From contig JBAIZL010000024.1 of the NCBI GenBank assembly GCA_036971475.1, forward strand, positions 1 to 64,000: a DNA stretch of 64,000 nucleotides, in the 5' to 3' direction. The stretch is from Prosapia bicincta. Taxonomy: Eukaryota; Arthropoda; Insecta; Hemiptera; Cercopidae. Made by a program: the position numbers and the translations under genes. This document shows positions 11,401 through 23,104 of this stretch, in pieces; the first letter of the stretch is position 1, and each line of letters starts with the position of its first letter. The notes beneath the pieces are model-generated. The model ran no database searches and had not been told where the DNA came from. It was given only the letters and a program-made list of their open reading frames with translations.

Positions 11401-13583
11401 ATTTAATGGGGGGGGGGGCTTGGGGTTTTATTTGTTTGTAATATTTCTTTTGTTCACTTTTCATGATTTCGGTGCATTTATTTAGAAGACATCAAGCAAC
11501 TTCAAATAGGATTAAAAAAAGACCCATGACCATTTAATGTTCTTACAATTTATGTGATCTTTTTACATTATTTAAAAATAATGTAAACGTTATTTAATGT
11601 TATTTTTAAAACATTGTATTTACTCTTTTCTTTCCAATGAGTTAAATACAGTACAAATTGTACAATCGGATATAATCTAACTTCCCGGTGTCATAGAGGC
11701 TTGAGCTATGAGCACTACACAAGGCTTCATGATAATACAATAACATTAGGCTAATATAAGGCTAAAAAAATAATGCAAAATAGTATACATTCGCTTTTTT
11801 ACGGTGCAAATTTTGCAATCGAATTTAAACTAACCTTCTGATACTCTAGAATTTTGAAACTCTATAGACCTGTGCATCTTAGGACTGGATAGCAATGCAA
11901 TAATATTGAGTTAATGGGTTAATAAATAACTGATTTACCTTTATAATATATAAATTGATACAAGGTAAGTTATACGGAAGATTTCGGACCTGAAAGGATC
12001 TTTATGGGTAAACAGCTGAAGACGTTTACGGATAATATCGATTTATCTATCGCAAAAATACAATAAAATAATAGAGAGCGAATGTAACAAGTCACAAACT
12101 TGAAATAAAACTACTAAGGATTAAATTATACATTACTGATAGATATGTGTAACGATTTTATATTTAAAAGTAATCAAAAGAAACTAAAAGGCACAAAATA
12201 ATTATTTAGATTTTAGAAAAACGATTTTGAAAGAAACTAAAAAATTATTTTCTATTTATAACCTATAGGCCTAAAGACTGGCAAGACCTTACAGATTGTC
12301 CTATTGTTTGTCCTATTTATTGGGCGTGTTTTAAAAGGTTATAGGCTATTAGTGTTTCTTTTTAGACATGAAAATACTTATAAAATTTAAAAGAACAAAA
12401 CTGGAGCCGTAAGCTACAGATAATTGGTGCATGGCAAACGATAGTTATTCCCCGTAATTATTATAATAGTCTCTGAATTCGCAACACGGTTTTGGTTTTG
12501 CATTTTATAAGTATTGCCATATCTAACCAAAATTGACCCTATATATAAAAGTATTAGGGGAGTAGGCTATTAGGGGTTATGTATCTTAATAGGCGTATGT
12601 ATTTGTGTGGACTGAGGGATTAATACTATGGTTTTTTAGTTCCTATAAAATGTGATTTTAAAAAAAAAACAGGAATAATTACAGCATCTTAAACGTAAGA
12701 GACCAACTGTTGTCAACATAAGGTGAATAACCGTTTTATGAAGATAAATGTTTGTGAAACCAAAATATTGTCAAGACACAAATAATGGTGGAATTGATTT
12801 TATTCCCAACTAACTAGATGCAATACTAGCTTCATAAGACAGATGCAGAAATTTATTTTCGGTCGAGCATTAGCTTTTAGGCAAGTAGAGGGATACAAAA
12901 AACTCGCATAGACTGATATCATCCAGTACTGGCGTAAATTTCTTTCTCGTAGGAAACCAGTTGTATGAAAGTACAGATCTCAAAAGTGGGGTAACTAGGT
13001 ACCGATGCAAATTAAAGACAAAACACCGATTAAAAGAATAATAAATGCTATTTATAAATAATGATTATTGAAAAATGAATCAAAACGTTAAATGTTCCAA
13101 TAAAAAATTATCAACCATTAGACCTAAATAGGAGCTAAACCAACACGAGAATTAAATGGTAACTAAATAATGAGGTAAAAGTTGAAACTTTAACAGCGAC
13201 AATGACAAATAATCATAACAGTTGTGTTTAGTAGTACCACCATTGGTTAGTAAAACCATTAATTAGATCGGGTTTTATAGATTAACCCTTTGATTACCTA
13301 AAACTGATTTTCATGGGAAAACTTTAATAAACATTGCATTAGAATTAGCACAATTAGAAACGTCATCATCACCGAAAATATTTATAAAATTGTCAACCCT
13401 TCTTCAGTTAGGAAGTAAGAGGATTTCCTCTTTCCAACTGAAACGAAACGCGCTTTTTTTAAAGGAGTAAAATGAAGCCTCAATGGTTAACTGTAAAGGA
13501 CTCTTAGAGGAGGGACAACTAGCCGAAGTCCGTGGGACAGACAGTCTACCACCAGCTTTCAACTCAACAAGACGTAGGCCTAT
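11401..13583. other. AT-rich intergenic sequence
   Basis: Contains a G9 run at 11409 and scattered short repeats. Words near 11650 and 11805 (gtacaaattgtacaatcg and gtgcaaattttgcaatcg) are loosely alike. No convincing gene was found. Confidence 0.5.
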
Positions 13584-13885
13584 AGTGCGGGCTACGTAAC
13601 CGTGAACTTGCCTTGAGAGATCACAGTAGGCAGGGTAGAGGGTCATTATACGAGGCTTGTAAATACTTTCCTACAAACATGATAAGGATCGTCAAAACAC
13701 GGAATTGGATGAGACTGCCGGAATTAGATAGATTATCATCGGTAAAAAATAACAAACATTCTTACAATATGTGTAGACAAATCGGATGCAGAAGCTGTTG
13801 ATGTATCGAACATTCTCAATATGTAACATGTTTGTAGAACTGGTAGTACACGCAAGGCCAAGTGCACGGTTACGTGGTCCGCACT
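13584..13885. mobile_element. MITE-like element with imperfect 32-bp inverted repeats
   Basis: Left arm 13584-13615 and right arm 13853-13885 are imperfect reverse complements, sharing acgtaaccgtg and agtgcgg at the outer tips. The roughly 300-bp unit is richer in GC than its surroundings. Size and terminal inverted repeats fit a small non-autonomous DNA transposon. No clear target duplication flanks it, so the superfamily is unknown. Short overlapping open frames on both strands look incidental. Confidence 0.4.
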
Positions 13886-14852
13886 GTAAGTTCTGTTAAA
13901 GGTCAGACAAAGAACTTTGTTACAGATAAACAACAGTTCTAGTGTTGAAGAAGATTTTCAACTCAGTGTTAGATATAAACTCTGCTAATTGGGCTAATCA
14001 CTGAAGAAACATTTAAAACAAATTATAAATATATAAAATGTTGATTTTAACCGGGTGTGAAAAATACGAAATGATCAGCTAAGTGAATGGAAGGTTGAAC
14101 GTTGTTAATTAATTAGTCTTAGTCCTCAATGAAAAAATCTTAGACACAACAAATACAATGACTGTTTATTATTGTTCTTTGTATTCAAGACAAAGTCTAT
14201 CATGAACTTCCGAGAGGGGACGAGGTGTGAGAGAAGGGAGCGAAGGTCTACAAGGGAGGGGACTCGTTGAGACAAGATCGTATGAGTGGCGAACATCGTT
14301 ACCACTTCTACAATTTTGGCAAATTTAAAATTATTTATTTTTTAAAACTTGCAGTTTTTGTGTTGTAGGCCTACATCTTGAGGTTTTTTGTAGAAATTAC
14401 ACTTTTGTGTATTAAATTGGGGAAAAATCAGTAAGTAGTGTTTTTTTTGTAATAACATTTTATATGAATTTATCTCCAGTTTGAAATTAAATTTTTAGAA
14501 ATGTATTTTTAAAAACAAATTTAAAAATATTAATACTTTTGGAATTTTTATTATAAGCAAATTTTATGGTTTTGGTTAATAATAAAGCATAAAATATAAT
14601 TTGGAACCAAATTATAAAATTTTAAGATGGTTATTTTAAATAAGACAAATTTATAAAAAAGTATTACAACTTGATTAAATTAATTCAGCTGCTTTATGAG
14701 TTGTAAAAAAATAATATTTTTATTTATTTCTTTATTTTATTATCTATTTTTTGAGTATAAATAACTTCAGAAACTATTTCTAGTTAATACAAAGAGGAAG
14801 AAAGTTTGTGGTAGCTTTAAATTTCTTTTATATAGCTCTATACATCATAATA
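13886..14852. other. AT-rich intergenic sequence
   Basis: No gene recognised. A GC-richer purine patch lies at about 14210-14300. The rest is A/T-rich with several homopolymer runs. Confidence 0.5.
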
Positions 14853-14854
14853 CG

Positions 14855-14921
<67 letters not shown>
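14855..14921. repeat. (TA)n microsatellite
   Basis: About 33 uninterrupted TA dinucleotides, directly followed by the tRNA-like segment at 14923. Confidence 0.95.
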
Positions 14922-14922
<1 letters not shown>

Positions 14923-14924
<2 letters not shown>

Positions 14925-15085
14925 AGGGTACGGACTCTTCACGCGTTCACAAGAATGAGTTAACCATGTAGCGAAGCGGTTAGGCAAACTGTTTCGGAAT
15001 CTTGTGCAAGATTGTAAGAAGGCGAAAGTGACCCTTGGTGGGCTAAAGGTTCAAACCATTGACAAACTACCTCAGTATTAATTAA
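14923..15085 (+). mobile_element. possible tRNA-derived SINE
   Basis: A good RNA polymerase III A-box word (tagcgaagcggttagg) lies near 14971 and a B-box word (ggttcaaacc) near 15049. The roughly 75-base spacing exceeds that of a normal tRNA, and a short perfect inverted repeat (aatcttg/caagatt) lies between. This suggests a SINE head or a diverged tRNA relic. No oligo(A) tail or duplication was identified. Confidence 0.3.
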
Positions 15086-15089
15086 CTCC

Positions 15090-15620
15090 TACTATCCCAG
15101 TAAGAATGCCAAATTTAGATGATACTGGGAACATGAGAACAGCAATAATGCCACTTTGGGTCATTGCCGACCAACGGATGACAAATCGTCCATGATAAAT
15201 GGCCATCCAGCTCTACCTATTGGTTGCCAAAGAGACTTGCATAGTTATGTAGCACCTAAAAAATATTTCGAAGCCACAAAAACACCAATAAATGAAAACG
15301 TATACATCCATATATATCCCATTTGTGAGCGGCTTTCTGATGAACGCAGCTTGATGGGAAAGACGCAAAAAGTAAATGAGTGCCTTCACGATGTCATCTA
15401 GAGTTGATGTCTCAAAGTTACTTTTTTAGCCATAAGAAGACTTGAGGCGGCAGCAGGTGAAGCTATAAGTGCGTATAGTGAAGGCTTCCTTACCATTATG
15501 GCAAGTATCCTCGAGACAGCCGGAATGACGCCATGACTGAACACGTCACGTCACGCGCAAAGGAAAGACTTCCATCGCTTGCGACAGCGAAGGCAAGGGA
15601 AGACGGCAAGTCAAGGGGAC
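15090..15620 (+). pseudogene. Mutator-like (MULE) transposase C-terminal remnant
   Basis: A plus-strand frame reads ERLSDERSLMGKTQKVNECL, then meets a stop after HDVI. It resumes in the same frame as CLKVTFLAIRRLEAAAGEAI and then AYSEGF. The pattern RLSD..L..GKTQ..NE.L...IW...C.K..F....LE.A..DA....N.G is the C-terminal part of Mutator-type transposases that are common in arthropod genomes. Two nonsense codons and loss of the family W show that it is dead. Upstream sequence to about 15090 may belong to the same gene, but frames are broken. No terminal repeats were found. Confidence 0.5.
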
Positions 15621-15971
15621 GAGTAAAGACTGCCCTGGTTGTAGAGGAAGAGATGGGAATAGCGAGATAAGGAACAATGTGTGAAGGAAGAGATCTAAAT
15701 AGGCCTTTAGGAGTATTATCAAGCGTAACTTTATTCACGAGTTTCAATTTTCCATGTTTTTCAAATGTTTGAATAAAATCCGAAGTATCAGCCATAGGCC
15801 TTTGAAATTTGTACCACTTATTCTGCATACTAGTGTAAAGGTTTTCGGTTGTAAGCATCATTATCACTCAATAAAAGAATCAAATGAAAAATTTTTGTTT
15901 TCCTTTTCCAGCCTAAAACTTTATATATTATACAAAATACTTTATAAAAAAATATTTTTACAAAATTTGTT

Positions 15972-16126
15972 GTAAAAATATTTTGGTAGATAATTATTTT
16001 CCTGAAGATGCTGGTACTGTTTTATCGGGGAAAAGCTTTAAATAATATATGCATTAAAAGTATTCTTGTTTTTTAAATGTTTTTAATTTATTAACTATAT
16101 TACAAGAAAACATATCATCATATTTA

Positions 16127-16150
<24 letters not shown>
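15972..16150 (+). repeat. dispersed repeat, truncated relative of the 45.8-kb foldback element
   Basis: The stretch from gtaaaaatattttgg through gaagatgctggtactgtttt to the terminal (TA) run matches 45905-46085 over about 180 bases with scattered differences. Only one arm is present here, so it is truncated or a single-arm form. A (TA)n tract closes both copies. Confidence 0.75.
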
Positions 16151-16157
<7 letters not shown>

Positions 16158-16758
16158 CCTATGTTATTTAAAATATAATTTTTTTTATCTTTATGTTATA
16201 TATTTAATTACCTTATCTTTCTATAGTCACACCTTCAGGTTTCTAAATCATTAAAACTCATATCAAATTATTACACATTATACCAAATTACCTTAATACT
16301 ATTTAGTGACAAGATTGATTGCCTAACTAATATTACAATTACAAAAAAGTGGACTCTTGAGGCTTTAGGTTTTATTAAAATAAAGTTTAATAGTCACAGT
16401 GTTATTTGCTCTTTCTCTCGTGTCGTCATTATGGATCTTTTATAAATTAGAAAGTGGTGGAAAAAAACTAGATTAATATTTTATACCAATGAATTTTAAA
16501 TTGTTCTGAATTTATTAGGTTTATAAAGCTCTGTCGGCTAATTTTAATGTAAGAAGAAAGTACTTATTGTTTGTTGAATTCCTGGAATCTTGACCGTTGA
16601 TAGCTGCTTCGCTGCACTTTTTCACATAACTAACTTACTTTCCTAATTCTTGATTAAATCATTTACGTTGCACATTTGAATTTTACACAAAAAAATAACT
16701 TACAATTCCCTTAATTCTATGAAACAAATTTACCACTTATTAACATTGCTGGCACTTA
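16151..16758. other. AT-rich intergenic sequence
   Basis: No gene or repeat recognised between the dispersed repeat and the second satellite. Confidence 0.5.
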
Positions 16759-19700
16759 CCCCCCCCCCCAATACGTCTACCCTCTTCTGAAGTTCCTCCA
16801 AAACTCCTTCCGATAACCTACTTTTCAAACCTCGCATAATCTATCTCCCTTACTTTTTTAGTTAAATCTGGTGATTCCCACACCTTTTACAATTAGCTTT
16901 CTCTAGCGGTACAGTGTATTATATCCAAGGTATCTTGGTGCTTGGAAACTCCTGTCTTAAGATACTTGGGACCCCCCAATACGTCTACCCTCTTCTGAAG
17001 TTCCTCCAAAACTCCTTCCGATAACCTACTTTTCAAACCTCGCATAATCTATCTCCCTTACTTTTTTAGTTAAATCTGGTGATTCCCACACCTTTTACAA
17101 TTAGCTTTCTCTAGCGGTACAGTGTATTATATCCAAGGTATCTTGGTGCTTGGAAACTCCTGTCTTAAGATACTTGGGACCCCCCAATACGTCTACCCTC
17201 TTCTGAAGTTCCTCCAAAACTCCTTCCGATAACCTACTTTTCAAACCTCGCATAATCTATCTCCCTTACTTTTTTAGTTAAATCTGGTGATTCCCACACC
17301 TTTTACAATTAGCTTTCTCTAGCGGTACAGTGTTATTATATCCAAGGTATTTTGGAGCTTGGAAACTCCTGTCTTAAGATACTTGGGACCCCCCAATACG
17401 TCTACCCTCTTCTGAAGTTCCTCCAAAACTCCTTCCGATAACCTACTTTTCAAACCTCGCATAATCTATCTCCCTTACTTTTTTAGTTAAATCTGGTGAT
17501 TCCCACACCTTTTACAATTAGCTTTCTCTAGCGGTACAGTGTATTATATCCAAGGTATCTTGGTGCTTGGAAACTCCTGTCTTAAGATACTTGGGACCCC
17601 CCAATACGTCTACCCTCTTCTGAAGTTCCTCCAAAACTCCTTCCGATAACCTACTTTTCAAACCTCGCATAATCTATCTCCCTTACTTTTTTAGTTAAAT
17701 CTGGTGATTCCCACACCTTTTACAATTAGCTTTCTCTAGCGGTACAGTGTATTATATCCAAGGTATTTTGGAGCTTGGAAACTCCTGTCTTAAGATACTT
17801 GGGACCCCCCAATACGTCTACCCTCTTCTGAAGTTCCTCCAAAACTCCTTCCGATAACCTACTTTTCAAACCTCGCATAATCTATCTCCCTTACTTTTTT
17901 AGTTAAATCTGGTGATTCCCACACCTTTTACAATTAGCTTTCTCTAGCGGTACAGTGTTATTATATCCAAGGTATTTTGGAGCTTGGAAACTCCTGTCTT
18001 AAGATACTTGGGACCCCCCAATACGTCTACCCTCTTCTGAAGTTCCTCCAAAACTCCTTCCGATAACCTACTTTTCAAACCTCGCATAATCTATCTCCCT
18101 TACTTTTTTAGTTAAATCTGGTGATTCCCACACCTTTTACAATTAGCTTTCTCTAGCGGTACAGTGTTATTATATCCAAGGTATCTTGGTGCTTGGAAAC
18201 TCCTGTCTTAAGATACTTGGGACCCCCCAATACGTCTACCCTCTTCTGAAGTTCCTCCAAAACTCCTTCCGATAACCTACTTTTCAAACCTCGCATAATC
18301 TATCTCCCTTACTTTTTTAGTTAAATCTGGTGATTCCCACACCTTTTACAATTAGCTTTCTCTAGCGGTACAGTGTTATTATATCCAAGGTATCTTGGTG
18401 CTTGGAAACTCCTGTCTTAAGATACTTGGGACCCCCCAATACGTCTACCCTCTTCTGAAGTTCCTCCAAAACTCCTTCCGATAACCTACTTTTCAAACCT
18501 CGCATAATCTATCTCCCTTACTTTTTTAGTTAAATCTGGTGATTCCCACACCTTTTACAATTAGCTTTCTCTAGCGGTACAGTGTTATTATATCCAAGGT
18601 ATTTTGGAGCTTGGAAACTCCTGTCTTAAGATACTTGGGACCCCCCAATACGTCTACCCTCTTCTGAAGTTCCTCCAAAACTCCTTCCGATAACCTACTT
18701 TTCAAACCTCGCATAATCTATCTCCCTTACTTTTTTAGTTAAATCTGGTGATTCCCACACCTTTTACAATTAGCTTTCTCTAGCGGTACAGTGTTATTAT
18801 ATCCAAGGTATTTTGGAGCTTGGAAACTCCTGTCTTAAGATACTTGGGACCCCCCAATACGTCTACCCTCTTCTGAAGTTCCTCCAAAACTCCTTCCGAT
18901 AACCTACTTTTCAAACCTCGCATAATCTATCTCCCTTACTTTTTTAGTTAAATCTGGTGATTCCCACACCTTTTACAATTAGCTTTCTCTAGCGGTACAG
19001 TGTTATTATATCCAAGGTATTTTGGAGCTTGGAAACTCCTGTCTTAAGATACTTGGGACCCCCCAATACGTCTACCCTCTTCTGAAGTTCCTCCAAAACT
19101 CCTTCCGATAACCTACTTTTCAAACCTCGCATAATCTATCTCCCTTACTTTTTTAGTTAAATCTGGTGATTCCCACACCTTTTACAATTAGCTTTCTCTA
19201 GCGGTACAGTGTATTATATCCAAGGTATCTTGGTGCTTGGAAACTCCTGTCTTAAGATACTTGGGACCCCCCAATACGTCTACCCTCTTCTGAAGTTCCT
19301 CCAAAACTCCTTCCGATAACCTACTTTTCAAACCTCGCATAATCTATCTCCCTTACTTTTTTAGTTAAATCTGGTGATTCCCACACCTTTTACAATTAGC
19401 TTTCTCTAGCGGTACAGTGTATTATATCCAAGGTATCTTGGTGCTTGGAAACTCCTGTCTTAAGATACTTGGGACCCCCCAATACGTCTACCCTCTTCTG
19501 AAGTTCCTCCAAAACTCCTTCCGATAACCTACTTTTCAAACCTCGCATAATCTATCTCCCTTACTTTTTTAGTTAAATCTGGTGATTCCCACACCTTTTA
19601 CAATTAGCTTTCTCTAGCGGTACAGTGTATTATATCCAAGGTATTTTGGAGCTTGGAAACTCCTGTCTTAAGATACTTGGGACCCCCCAATACGTCTACC

Positions 19701-21346
19701 CTCTTCTGAAGTTCCTCCAAAACTCCTTCCGATAACCTACTTTTCAAACCTCGCATAATCTATCTCCCTTACTTTTTTAGTTAAATCTGGTGATTCCCAC
19801 ACCTTTTACAATTAGCTTTCTCTAGCGGTACAGTGTATTATATCCAAGGTATCTTGGTGCTTGGAAACTCCTGTCTTAAGATACTTGGGACCCCCCAATA
19901 CGTCTACCCTCTTCTGAAGTTCCTCCAAAACTCCTTCCGATAACCTACTTTTCAAACCTCGCATAATCTATCTCCCTTACTTTTTTAGTTAAATCTGGTG
20001 ATTCCCACACCTTTTACAATTAGCTTTCTCTAGCGGTACAGTGTATTATATCCAAGGTATCTTGGTGCTTGGAAACTCCTGTCTTAAGATACTTGGGACC
20101 CCCCAATACGTCTACCCTCTTCTGAAGTTCCTCCAAAACTCCTTCCGATAACCTACTTTTCAAACCTCGCATAATCTATCTCCCTTACTTTTTTAGTTAA
20201 ATCTGGTGATTCCCACACCTTTTACAATTAGCTTTCTCTAGCGGTACAGTGTATTATATCCAAGGTATCTTGGTGCTTGGAAACTCCTGTCTTAAGATAC
20301 TTGGGACCCCCCAATACGTCTACCCTCTTCTGAAGTTCCTCCAAAACTCCTTCCGATAACCTACTTTTCAAACCTCGCATAATCTATCTCCCTTACTTTT
20401 TTAGTTAAATCTGGTGATTCCCACACCTTTTACAATTAGCTTTCTCTAGCGGTACAGTGTTATTATATCCAAGGTATTTTGGAGCTTGGAAACTCCTGTC
20501 TTAAGATACTTGGGACCCCCCAATACGTCTACCCTCTTCTGAAGTTCCTCCAAAACTCCTTCCGATAACCTACTTTTCAAACCTCGCATAATCTATCTCC
20601 CTTACTTTTTTAGTTAAATCTGGTGATTCCCACACCTTTTACAATTAGCTTTCTCTAGCGGTACAGTGTTATTATATCCAAGGTATTTTGGAGCTTGGAA
20701 ACTCCTGTCTTAAGATACTTGGGACCCCCCAATACGTCTACCCTCTTCTGAAGTTCCTCCAAAACTCCTTCCGATAACCTACTTTTCAAACCTCGCATAA
20801 TCTATCTCCCTTACTTTTTTAGTTAAATCTGGTGATTCCCACACCTTTTACAATTAGCTTTCTCTAGCGGTACAGTGTATTATATCCAAGGTATCTTGGT
20901 GCTTGGAAACTCCTGTCTTAAGATACTTGGGACCCCCCAATACGTCTACCCTCTTCTGAAGTTCCTCCAAAACTCCTTCCGATAACCTACTTTTCAAACC
21001 TCGCATAATCTATCTCCCTTACTTTTTTAGTTAAATCTGGTGATTCCCACACCTTTTACAATTAGCTTTCTCTAGCGGTACAGTGTATTATATCCAAGGT
21101 ATCTTGGTGCTTGGAAACTCCTGTCTTAAGATACTTGGGACCCCCCAATACGTCTACCCTCTTCTGAAGTTCCTCCAAAACTCCTTCCGATAACCTACTT
21201 TTCAAACCTCGCATAATCTATCTCCCTTACTTTTTTAGTTAAATCTGGTGATTCCCACACCTTTTACAAATAGCTTTCTCTAGCGGTACAGTGTTATTAT
21301 ATCCAAGGTATTATGGAGCTTGGAAACTCCTGTCTTAAGATACTTG
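16759..21346. repeat. 208/209-bp satellite array, 22 copies
   Basis: Tandem monomers of 208 or 209 bp. The one-base difference is gtgtatta versus gtgttatta. A linked site reads tcttggtgc (variant A) or ttttggagc (variant B). Copies fall in blocks: roughly A A B A mix B, two B/A mixes, B B B, A A, mix, A A A, B B, A A, and a divergent last copy. Between them the monomers are nearly identical. The first copy starts in a C10 run where later ones have C6. The last breaks off in acttggaccc. On the minus strand each variant-A monomer carries a 50-codon ATG frame. Confidence 0.97.
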
Positions 21347-21734
21347 GACCCTTCTTTTGTTAAAGGTTCCCGCAGTCCCTTAATAACTACACCCAAAATA
21401 GAACAATGGTTAAGTACTTTGTCCCTCTTTTAGTAACTATTCTTGTCGCTTTTTGCTTAATATTTCTAAGGACTCTGTTTTTTTTTGGATACCACTAAAT
21501 TTATTCTCTAGCCTCATACCTTCATGTTATACTGTAATATATATTTAATGGAAGTTTTCGTATAAATATAGGATGAAAAAATGATCATTAAAATAAGTTA
21601 AAAAAGTCGGTTATTAAAAAACTATAAATTAAACAAATATTATGAAGGGTTTTGAAAATGAAAAACGAGCATGACAAAGTTTTACTCTCAAAGATCTTTT
21701 ATCATACTGAATACAATAAAATTGTTGTTTCAGG
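21347..21734. other. AT-rich spacer
   Basis: Unique AT-rich sequence after the satellite; no gene seen. Confidence 0.5.
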
Positions 21735-21829
21735 TTAAATTACATAGATAAAAAAGTTACCCTTAAAAGCCTTTAATTTTATAAATAACCATAGGCTTAC
21801 GGCTATGAATTGTATAAGATTACTAACAT

Positions 21830-21959
21830 ACGACTCATCTTCTGAATAGTCTCTCTCCACGTACCATTCGTCATTGTCATCAGGCGCTGCATGCTGCACT
21901 AACAGTCCTAACCAACCTGCACCGTACACCAAGCTTACGACATACACATTCATGTTCAA
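21830..21959 (-). CDS. possible first exon, unidentified secreted or membrane protein
   Basis: A minus-strand frame opens at an ATG pair (MNMNVYVVSLVYGAG) and runs through a hydrophobic stretch (about residues 5-22) into an acidic segment (PDDNDEWYVERDYSEDES). It then meets a strong splice-donor-like gtatgt near 21829. Base composition is richer in GC than the neighbourhood and the hydrophobic N-terminus could be a signal peptide. Without the splice the frame continues to a stop at 21735 through AT-rich, less protein-like sequence. No partner exon or family was recognised; chance is possible. Confidence 0.25.
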
Positions 21960-22115
21960 TCAACATACGACTAGCCCTATTGTATGGATTCCAACATATT
22001 TTAGATTATAATCTGATAAAATATCAACGTACCATTATGTAAGACAGTTTATTTTTATTTAACATCTAACAAAATTAACTACTATAAACCTGTTTTAATT
22101 AACTGGTTTTACTTT

Positions 22116-22119
<4 letters not shown>

Positions 22120-22163
<44 letters not shown>
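22120..22163. repeat. (TG)n(TA)n microsatellite
   Basis: A short tgtgtgtg run passes into about 20 TA units. Confidence 0.9.
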
Positions 22164-22167
<4 letters not shown>

Positions 22168-22610
22168 TATTAAAAAAAATTTGTAAATTGCAAATAGTAA
22201 CAAAATACAAACAAGTAGCTAATAAAGTTAAACTCCTTTATTGTCTAATAGAAGTTTTTTCCCATGAAAAACACTTATAATGTAAAATTAAAAACAGTTA
22301 TAACAAAAGCATGGACTCTTCTCGCTGTATGTGCAAGACTACTTGGAGCTTTTTAAAACCAATCTTTTCCTCGAAGCAATTTTAATTCAATTTAAAACCA
22401 ATGGGTTAAAACAAGAAGAATTTGCAAACCAATTTAAAACTATTTTTCTAACCAATTATACTTTTCTAGTTACCTTCTTTTATAACGAAGAGAGCACACG
22501 ATGTTTCTTGTTCATGTTCCACCAGCTTCTGTCGTCAAAGGCCTCTTCTTATTTATTCAGGTTATCAAATATCTCTCAATGCTCGTCTTTTTTTAACGTT
22601 TTGATTCTTA

Positions 22611-22781
22611 TTAAAAGCCTGTAATTCCCTTCAACCATTCCATTGACGTTTGTATTATTGACACTATGTTAGGGTTCCCAACAATATTAATTGTATCATT
22701 GATGTCTTCTTTAAAAAGATGGGGGTAAGGTACATTTCCTACTTCTGTAGGTACTTCTTTCTTGTTTAAAAACGTACTTTT
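22611..22781 (-). CDS. unassigned coding-like stretch
   Basis: The minus strand stays open for about 56 codons to a TAA at 22611, with protein-like composition (for example VPTEVGNVPYPHLFKEDIND and SMEWLKGITGF). No start codon or family was identified. It could be a last exon or a transposon scrap. The opposite-strand 97-codon frame at 22331-22624 looks low-complexity and is not preferred. Confidence 0.2.
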   Translation of the reverse strand, partial: KSTFLNKKEVPTEVGNVPYPHLFKEDINDTINIVGNPNIVSIIQTSMEWLKGITGF

Positions 22782-23104
22782 TATTATTAAAAAAAGAAGA
22801 TACTAAAAATTGAAAACTTTCTTATACTGTGACTGCTTGTAAAGCCATAACTTCTTTAACACTTCGCGTTGTTCGGATTTCTCTATGAGTAAGTTTAAAA
22901 AGTAGCTGTAATGCGAAGTAAGCAACAAACAAAAAACTGTTACTAAAAATAAAAATGTCGGTTGTAACCAACCTTCTGTATGAACGAAATGTACATAAAA
23001 TTTTGAAACAGATTATAGAATGTTATTTAGCTAAGCGTATTTTATTGTTCGTAATTCACTCCTATTGAGTTCTATATTATTAAGGAGAATACAATTACAG
23101 CTAG

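Noticed and set aside
15496..15867. 123-codon minus-strand frame
   Set aside because: Overlaps the Mutator-like remnant on the other strand and shows no domain.
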